From Cryptosporangium minutisporangium (GTDB lineage Bacteria > Actinomycetota > Actinomycetes > Mycobacteriales > Cryptosporangiaceae): a DNA stretch of 37,375 nt. Numbering within the stretch: position 1 is the first letter of the stretch; each line of letters begins with the position of its first letter. This document shows, piece after piece, positions 33,485-37,375 of this stretch. The DNA lies in the NCBI RefSeq assembly GCF_039536245.1, contig NZ_BAAAYN010000075.1, positions 1 through 37,375 of the forward strand. Direction: 5' to 3'. The notes under the pieces are model-generated. The model was not told where the DNA came from. It made no database searches and worked only from the letters and a program-made list of their open reading frames with translations. Position numbers and translations under genes: made by a program.

Positions 33485-34215
33485 CCACGCTGGTACAGAC
33501 GTCCGGACTGGAGCGCTCGTACGGCGCCGGCGAGTCGCTGGTGCGTGCCGTCGATGGGATCGATCTGGCCGTGGGCGAGGGCGAGTTCGTCAGCGTCATG
33601 GGGCCCAGCGGCTGTGGCAAGTCGACGCTGCTGTACCTGCTGGCCGGGCTGCTGCCACCCAGCCGTGGCCAGATCACCCTCGGCGGCCAGCGGGTGGAGC
33701 GCCTGTCCCGCTCCGCCTGGGCGCGGCTCCGTCGGCGGCGCATCGGCTTCGTGTTCCAGAGCTACAACCTGGTCGACAACCTCACCGTGCTGGAGAACCT
33801 GCAGCTGCCGGGCATGCTCGGCGGCAGATCCGGCCGCGCGGCGCGGCGGCGTGCGCTGACGCTGCTCGACGAGCTCGGGGTGGCCGACAAGGCGCGAGCC
33901 ACTCCCGGGGTGCTCTCCGGTGGCCAGCGGCAACGCGTCGCGGTGGCCAGGGCGTTGATGAACGAACCGGAGCTCCTCCTCGCCGACGAGCCGACCGGCA
34001 ATCTGGACAGCGCCGCGACCACCGAGGTGCTCGGGTTACTGAGGCAGTCCCACCGGGACGGCCAGGCGATCGTGCTGGTCACTCACGACCCCCGGGTCGC
34101 CACCGCCGCGCAACGGCTGGTCACGATGCGGGACGGTCAGGTCGTCGACGAGACGATGCTCACCGCGGGCACCGGCCAGAAGCTGCACCTCTCCGACGTC
34201 GTGGACAACTCGTGA
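33481..34215 (+). CDS. ABC transporter ATPase, MacB/LolD type
   Basis: ATP-binding subunit of 244 residues. Walker [10 protein letters not shown] is near 42-50, the Q-loop [17 protein letters not shown] near 95, signature [15 protein letters not shown] near 143 and Walker [13 protein letters not shown] near 165, with the switch His in LVTHDPR. These are features of the MacB/LolD/FtsE class that pairs with FtsX-type permeases rather than with solute importers. GGAGG precedes ATG 33481. It is coupled to padR and to the permease (GTGA). Substrate likely a peptide or antimicrobial, by family analogy. Confidence 0.94.
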   Translation: MTTLVQTSGLERSYGAGESLVRAVDGIDLAVGEGEFVSVMGPSGCGKSTLLYLLAGLLPPSRGQITLGGQRVERLSRSAWARLRRRRIGFVFQSYNLVDNLTVLENLQLPGMLGGRSGRAARRRALTLLDELGVADKARATPGVLSGGQRQRVAVARALMNEPELLLADEPTGNLDSAATTEVLGLLRQSHRDGQAIVLVTHDPRVATAAQRLVTMRDGQVVDETMLTAGTGQKLHLSDVVDNS

Positions 34216-36023
34216 AAGAGATGTACTTACGGTTGGCACTGGCCCGGCTGCGCACGCGCCGGCTCCAGTTCGGCATGCTGTTCCTGGTCACCGTGCTGGG
34301 CTGCGCGCTCGCGCTGAGCGCGCTGGCACTGCGGAGTGCGGCGAGCGGCCCCTGGGAGCAGCTCTTCGCCGAGACCAACGGCGCACACGTCACGGTCGAG
34401 GCCACCTCGTCCGACGCGGTGACCGACGCCGCCCGGCGGCCCGAGGTCGCTGCCGGAACCGCGGTGACCGCGCGCCACCTCGCCGCGGTCGAGGTCGACG
34501 GGCGCGCACTGGGGATCGAACTGGTCCGCGCGCCACAGCGCGAGCGGATGAGCGTCGACCGGCCCGCCGTCCGGGATGGACGCTGGCTGGCCCGCGACGA
34601 CGAGGCCGTGCTCGAGATGACGATGGCCGACACCCTCGGGGTGCGGGTGGGCGACCGGATCCGGGTCGGCGGGCGGGAACCGGTCACGCTGACCGTGGTC
34701 GGGACCGCGTCCACCGCGGGCCGAGGGGGGAACTACCCCGCGGTGAAGCCCGGGGTCGCCTGGGTCGGCGGGGCGACGTTCGACGGGCTGGAGCTGGCCC
34801 GGGACGGCGTGCCGATCCAGTTCACGATCGGCCTGCGCCTGCACGACCCGGACGGTGCGGACGCGCTGGCCGCCGCTCTCGAGGCCGACTCCCAATGGCC
34901 CGAGCGGAAGGCGTGGACCGCCGACACGGACAAGTTCGAGGCCACGATCGCCGCCGAGATCATGCGGGTGATCGTGCTCGGCTTCACCGTGCTGCTGCTC
35001 CTCGCGGCCGTGCTGCTGGTGTTCATCCTGCTCGGCTCCCGGGTGGCCGGCGAATCCCGGCAGGCTGCCCTGCTGCAGATCATCGGCGTCACACCGAGGC
35101 AGCTGTCGCTGGTGCTCGCGGTCGAGCACGGCATCATCGCGCTGGCCGGAGCCACGGTCGGTACGTTCGTCGCCCTGGCGGTCGCGCCGCTACTGGCCCG
35201 GACGGCCGCCTCCGGGCTGGGCACCGTGCCACCGACCCTCTCGCCGACGCAGATCGCGATCGTCGGCGGCGTCGCCGTGGTGGCCGCGGCGCTCGCCGGC
35301 GCGCTCGCGGCGATCCGGCTGGGGCGGGTGGGTCTCGCCGCCGTCGCCCGCGGAGCCACGGCGTCGCGGCGTTCCCGGCTGTCCGGCCTCGCGGCGACGC
35401 TGTCGCTGCCGGCCTGGTTCGTGCTGGGCGTCAAGGACGCGTTCACCCGGCGCGGCCGTGCGGTCCTGATCGTGCTGAGCCTCGCGCTCGCCCTGCTGAC
35501 CACCGTGGTCGTCCTCACCGCGGGATCGAGCATCAACGCGGCGCAGGTCGTCGATACCGCGGTGACCAGGGACGGCACGCTGGCGACGCCGCCGGCCGAA
35601 CTGCCTGCCATGCCGCCGGGTGCGGTGGCGTCGGCCGGCGTACTCGACCTGTTCCGCGTCCTGCAGGTGCTGCTGAGCTTCGTTGCGCTGGCCAACCTGC
35701 TCGCCGCCGCGCTGATGTCCGCGCGGGAGCGGGCCCGTGAGTTGGGAGTGCTGGAGGCGACGGGGTTCTCCTCCCGGCATCTGCTGGCCGCGGCCGCCAC
35801 CAGCCACGGGCTACTGGCCGTGCCCGCCGCCGTCATCGGCCTTCCACTCGGGTTCGTGATGGTGGCCGGGATAACGGCGGACGTCGGTGGCACGGTCTAC
35901 CCCGGCCCTGGACAGATAGCCCTGGTCGTGCTGGGCGGCGTGGCGGTCGCCGGACTCGTCGCCGCGCTGCCCGTGCTCGCCCAGCAGCGGCGGCCGCTGG
36001 CCCACGCGCTCCTCGTCGAGTAG
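34212..36023 (+). CDS. FtsX-like ABC permease
   Basis: Membrane permease of 603 residues. One helix (about 18-40) leads into an extracellular domain (about 45-245, MacB-like), followed by a cluster of helices (about 255-285, 300-330, 345-370). A second half with helices near 410-435, 480-500, 520-545 and 570-595 has only a short outside loop. It has the FtsX motif near ERARELGVLEATGFSSRHLL (residues about 505-525). GTG 34212 overlaps the ATPase stop. The duplicated permease layout, with one large outside domain, suits an exporter or mechanotransmitter controlled by PadR. Confidence 0.92.
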   Translation: MKEMYLRLALARLRTRRLQFGMLFLVTVLGCALALSALALRSAASGPWEQLFAETNGAHVTVEATSSDAVTDAARRPEVAAGTAVTARHLAAVEVDGRALGIELVRAPQRERMSVDRPAVRDGRWLARDDEAVLEMTMADTLGVRVGDRIRVGGREPVTLTVVGTASTAGRGGNYPAVKPGVAWVGGATFDGLELARDGVPIQFTIGLRLHDPDGADALAAALEADSQWPERKAWTADTDKFEATIAAEIMRVIVLGFTVLLLLAAVLLVFILLGSRVAGESRQAALLQIIGVTPRQLSLVLAVEHGIIALAGATVGTFVALAVAPLLARTAASGLGTVPPTLSPTQIAIVGGVAVVAAALAGALAAIRLGRVGLAAVARGATASRRSRLSGLAATLSLPAWFVLGVKDAFTRRGRAVLIVLSLALALLTTVVVLTAGSSINAAQVVDTAVTRDGTLATPPAELPAMPPGAVASAGVLDLFRVLQVLLSFVALANLLAAALMSARERARELGVLEATGFSSRHLLAAAATSHGLLAVPAAVIGLPLGFVMVAGITADVGGTVYPGPGQIALVVLGGVAVAGLVAALPVLAQQRRPLAHALLVE

Positions 36024-36068
36024 CGGGCCGGGTCTGCGGCCGTCTGCGGCCGGTCTGCGCGGCAGCCG

Positions 36069-37214
36069 TCAGGCGGCGGCGCGGGCCGGTTCGCGGGCCC
36101 CGAGGTGCTCGGTGAGGTCGCGGGCCGCTTCCCGCCGGGCCCGCTCGGCGAGCGCGGCGACGTCGAGGAGCGCGAGCCGTCCGGCGGCGACCGGGTCGAG
36201 GTGCGGATCCGACGCGTGCCGGTCGTCGCCCTCGACCTCGGCCGAGGCCGCGCCGACCGCCGCCGGCGCCTCACCGGACGCGGGCGACGTCGTGCGGGTG
36301 GACGTCCGGCGGCGGGCGAGCAGGCGGGCGGCGAGCACGACGACGCCGGGCAGCGCCGCGACCAGCGCGAACAAGCCGTAGACGACCGCGATCGTCAGCC
36401 CTTCGCCGGCACCGAGTCCCATCGCGCCGAACGCCCAGGCGCAGAAGCCTTCCCGCGGCCCCCAACCGCCGACGCTCAGCGGCAGCACCATGGCCAGAAG
36501 CGCCAGCACCATCAGCGGCAGCAGCCGGGAGACCGGCGCGGTCGATCCGGCGGCCCGCGCCGCGAGCAGGAACGTCGCCAGGTGGGACGCGACCACGATC
36601 ACCGATGAGAACCCGACCCAGATCCAGTTCCGCCGGGCCAGCAGCCCTTGCCGCACGTCGGTGCCGATCGCCGCGGCCTTGCGGCGCAGACCCGGACGGA
36701 GTCCGACGGCGACGACGAGCGCTGCCACCACCGCGAACACCACGACCAGCGCCGAACCCGGCACCCGCGCCCAGACGAAGAGCAGCAACGCGGGGTGGGC
36801 GAGCAGCACGATGGCGCCAACAGCGAACATCACCACCTGGCCGGCGAACCGCTCCAGCACCACGGCGCGGACCCCGCGTCCGACGTCGCCGTGCTCCCGC
36901 CCGTTGCTCACCGCACGGTGGACGTCGCCGAGCAGGCCGCCCGGCAACGTCGCGTTGAGGAAGAGCGCCTGGTAGTAGTCCGCGATCGCGGAGCGCAGCG
37001 GCAGGCGGATCCCGAGCCCTCGCGCGGCGAGGCACCAGCGCCAGGCGCTGGCCACGGTCGCCAGCAAGCCGATGCCGAGCGCCGCGAGCAGCATCCACAC
37101 GTTGATCACGCGCAGACCGTCCAGGAAGGCACTGGAGCCCAGCCGCCAGAGCAGCACACCGAGGATGGCGACTCCGCCGAAGGTCCGGACCCACGCCCAG
37201 GTTCGTTGCTTCAT
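36069..37214 (-). CDS. UPF0104/AglD2-like membrane protein
   Basis: Integral membrane protein of 381 residues of the lysylphosphatidylglycerol synthase transmembrane (UPF0104) family. About seven to eight helices run to residue 310. The family landmarks are ASAWRWCLAARGLG, YYQALFLNATLPGGLLGDVHRA (cut landmark LFLNATLPGGLLGDV), LERFAGQ and LSVGGWGPREG. A cytoplasmic tail of about 75 residues, rich in Glu, Ala and Arg, is not part of the family. Members are suspected lipid-linked sugar or phospholipid flippases; the substrate here is unknown. ATG 37214 overlaps the stop of the upstream gene (ATGA), so it forms an operon with genes beyond the window. Confidence 0.88.
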   Translation of the reverse strand: MKQRTWAWVRTFGGVAILGVLLWRLGSSAFLDGLRVINVWMLLAALGIGLLATVASAWRWCLAARGLGIRLPLRSAIADYYQALFLNATLPGGLLGDVHRAVSNGREHGDVGRGVRAVVLERFAGQVVMFAVGAIVLLAHPALLLFVWARVPGSALVVVFAVVAALVVAVGLRPGLRRKAAAIGTDVRQGLLARRNWIWVGFSSVIVVASHLATFLLAARAAGSTAPVSRLLPLMVLALLAMVLPLSVGGWGPREGFCAWAFGAMGLGAGEGLTIAVVYGLFALVAALPGVVVLAARLLARRRTSTRTTSPASGEAPAAVGAASAEVEGDDRHASDPHLDPVAAGRLALLDVAALAERARREAARDLTEHLGAREPARAAA

Positions 37215-37375
37215 GACGTTGCCTCGGTGGATCGGGCCGCCCCCGGAGGAAGGGCGAGCAGGTCGCTGTGGTGAACGGTGACGCGCAGGTCGCCCGCGGC
37301 CAGGGCGTCCAGGCGCCGGGTCAGGTAGTCGTCGGCGACCGAGCCGGCGGTGTCGGGACGCCGGGCCGCGGCGGG
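37211..37375 (-). CDS. Unidentified protein, C-terminal 54 residues only
   Basis: Reads from the window end to a TGA (37213-37211) that overlaps the start of the UPF0104-type gene. The visible end has SVADDYLTRRLDALAAGDLR and a hydrophilic C-terminus. Third-position GC and tight coupling argue it is real. Too little is visible to name the family. Confidence 0.55.
   Translation of the reverse strand, partial: PAAARRPDTAGSVADDYLTRRLDALAAGDLRVTVHHSDLLALPPGAARSTEATS

Overview
The window is a dense, very GC-rich stretch of a Gram-positive actinomycete chromosome. Codon third positions are nearly always G or C, GTG starts are common, and the families present (SigE-family sigma factor, Cgl0158-type aldolase, MftD-like protein, NAD-dependent FdhA) are typical of Actinomycetes. 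Spore-forming soil lineages near Frankia or Cryptosporangium would fit, but that placement is a guess. I see no tRNA, rRNA, insertion sequence or prophage.

Left part (1-15850). A truncated MFS gene (1-1296) is followed by about 1 kb of non-coding DNA with a 32-bp tandem repeat. Then come two divergent operons around a GntR/HutC regulator (9028-9768). The minus-strand operon runs aldolase, iolB, iolD, iolE, iolG and a PfkB kinase (8905 down to 2291). It encodes most of myo-inositol catabolism; a typical iolC and an iolA are not in view. The plus-strand operon (9956-15850) encodes a CUT2-type ABC importer (lipoprotein, permease, single-domain ATPase), two Gfo/Idh/MocA oxidoreductases and a hydroxypyruvate-isomerase-like TIM barrel. 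Both promoters carry the same operator-like sequence beside the -35 box, so the GntR protein probably controls both. Together they would import a cyclitol or related sugar, oxidise or epimerise it to 2-keto-myo-inositol, and degrade that.

Middle part (15992-25577). A free-standing MftD-like flavoprotein lies convergent with a glutathione-independent formaldehyde dehydrogenase. Next is a two-gene cassette of membrane-anchored extracellular proteins (binding-protein-like plus VWA, and a family 1 solute-binding protein) with no permease or ATPase. An OFA-family MFS transporter follows with a 37-residue small-subunit gene, then a SigE-family sigma factor coupled to a single-pass membrane protein.

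Right part (25649-37375). These are glucose-6-phosphate isomerase (pgi); a c-di-GMP pair (active-looking GGDEF protein, then a degenerate-GGDEF/EAL protein); a divergent TetR and DHA2-type drug exporter pair; a PadR/ABC/FtsX operon; and a UPF0104-type membrane protein whose upstream partner is cut by the window end. Convergent gaps at 17.2 kb and 25.6 kb hold related long hairpins that probably act as two-way terminators.
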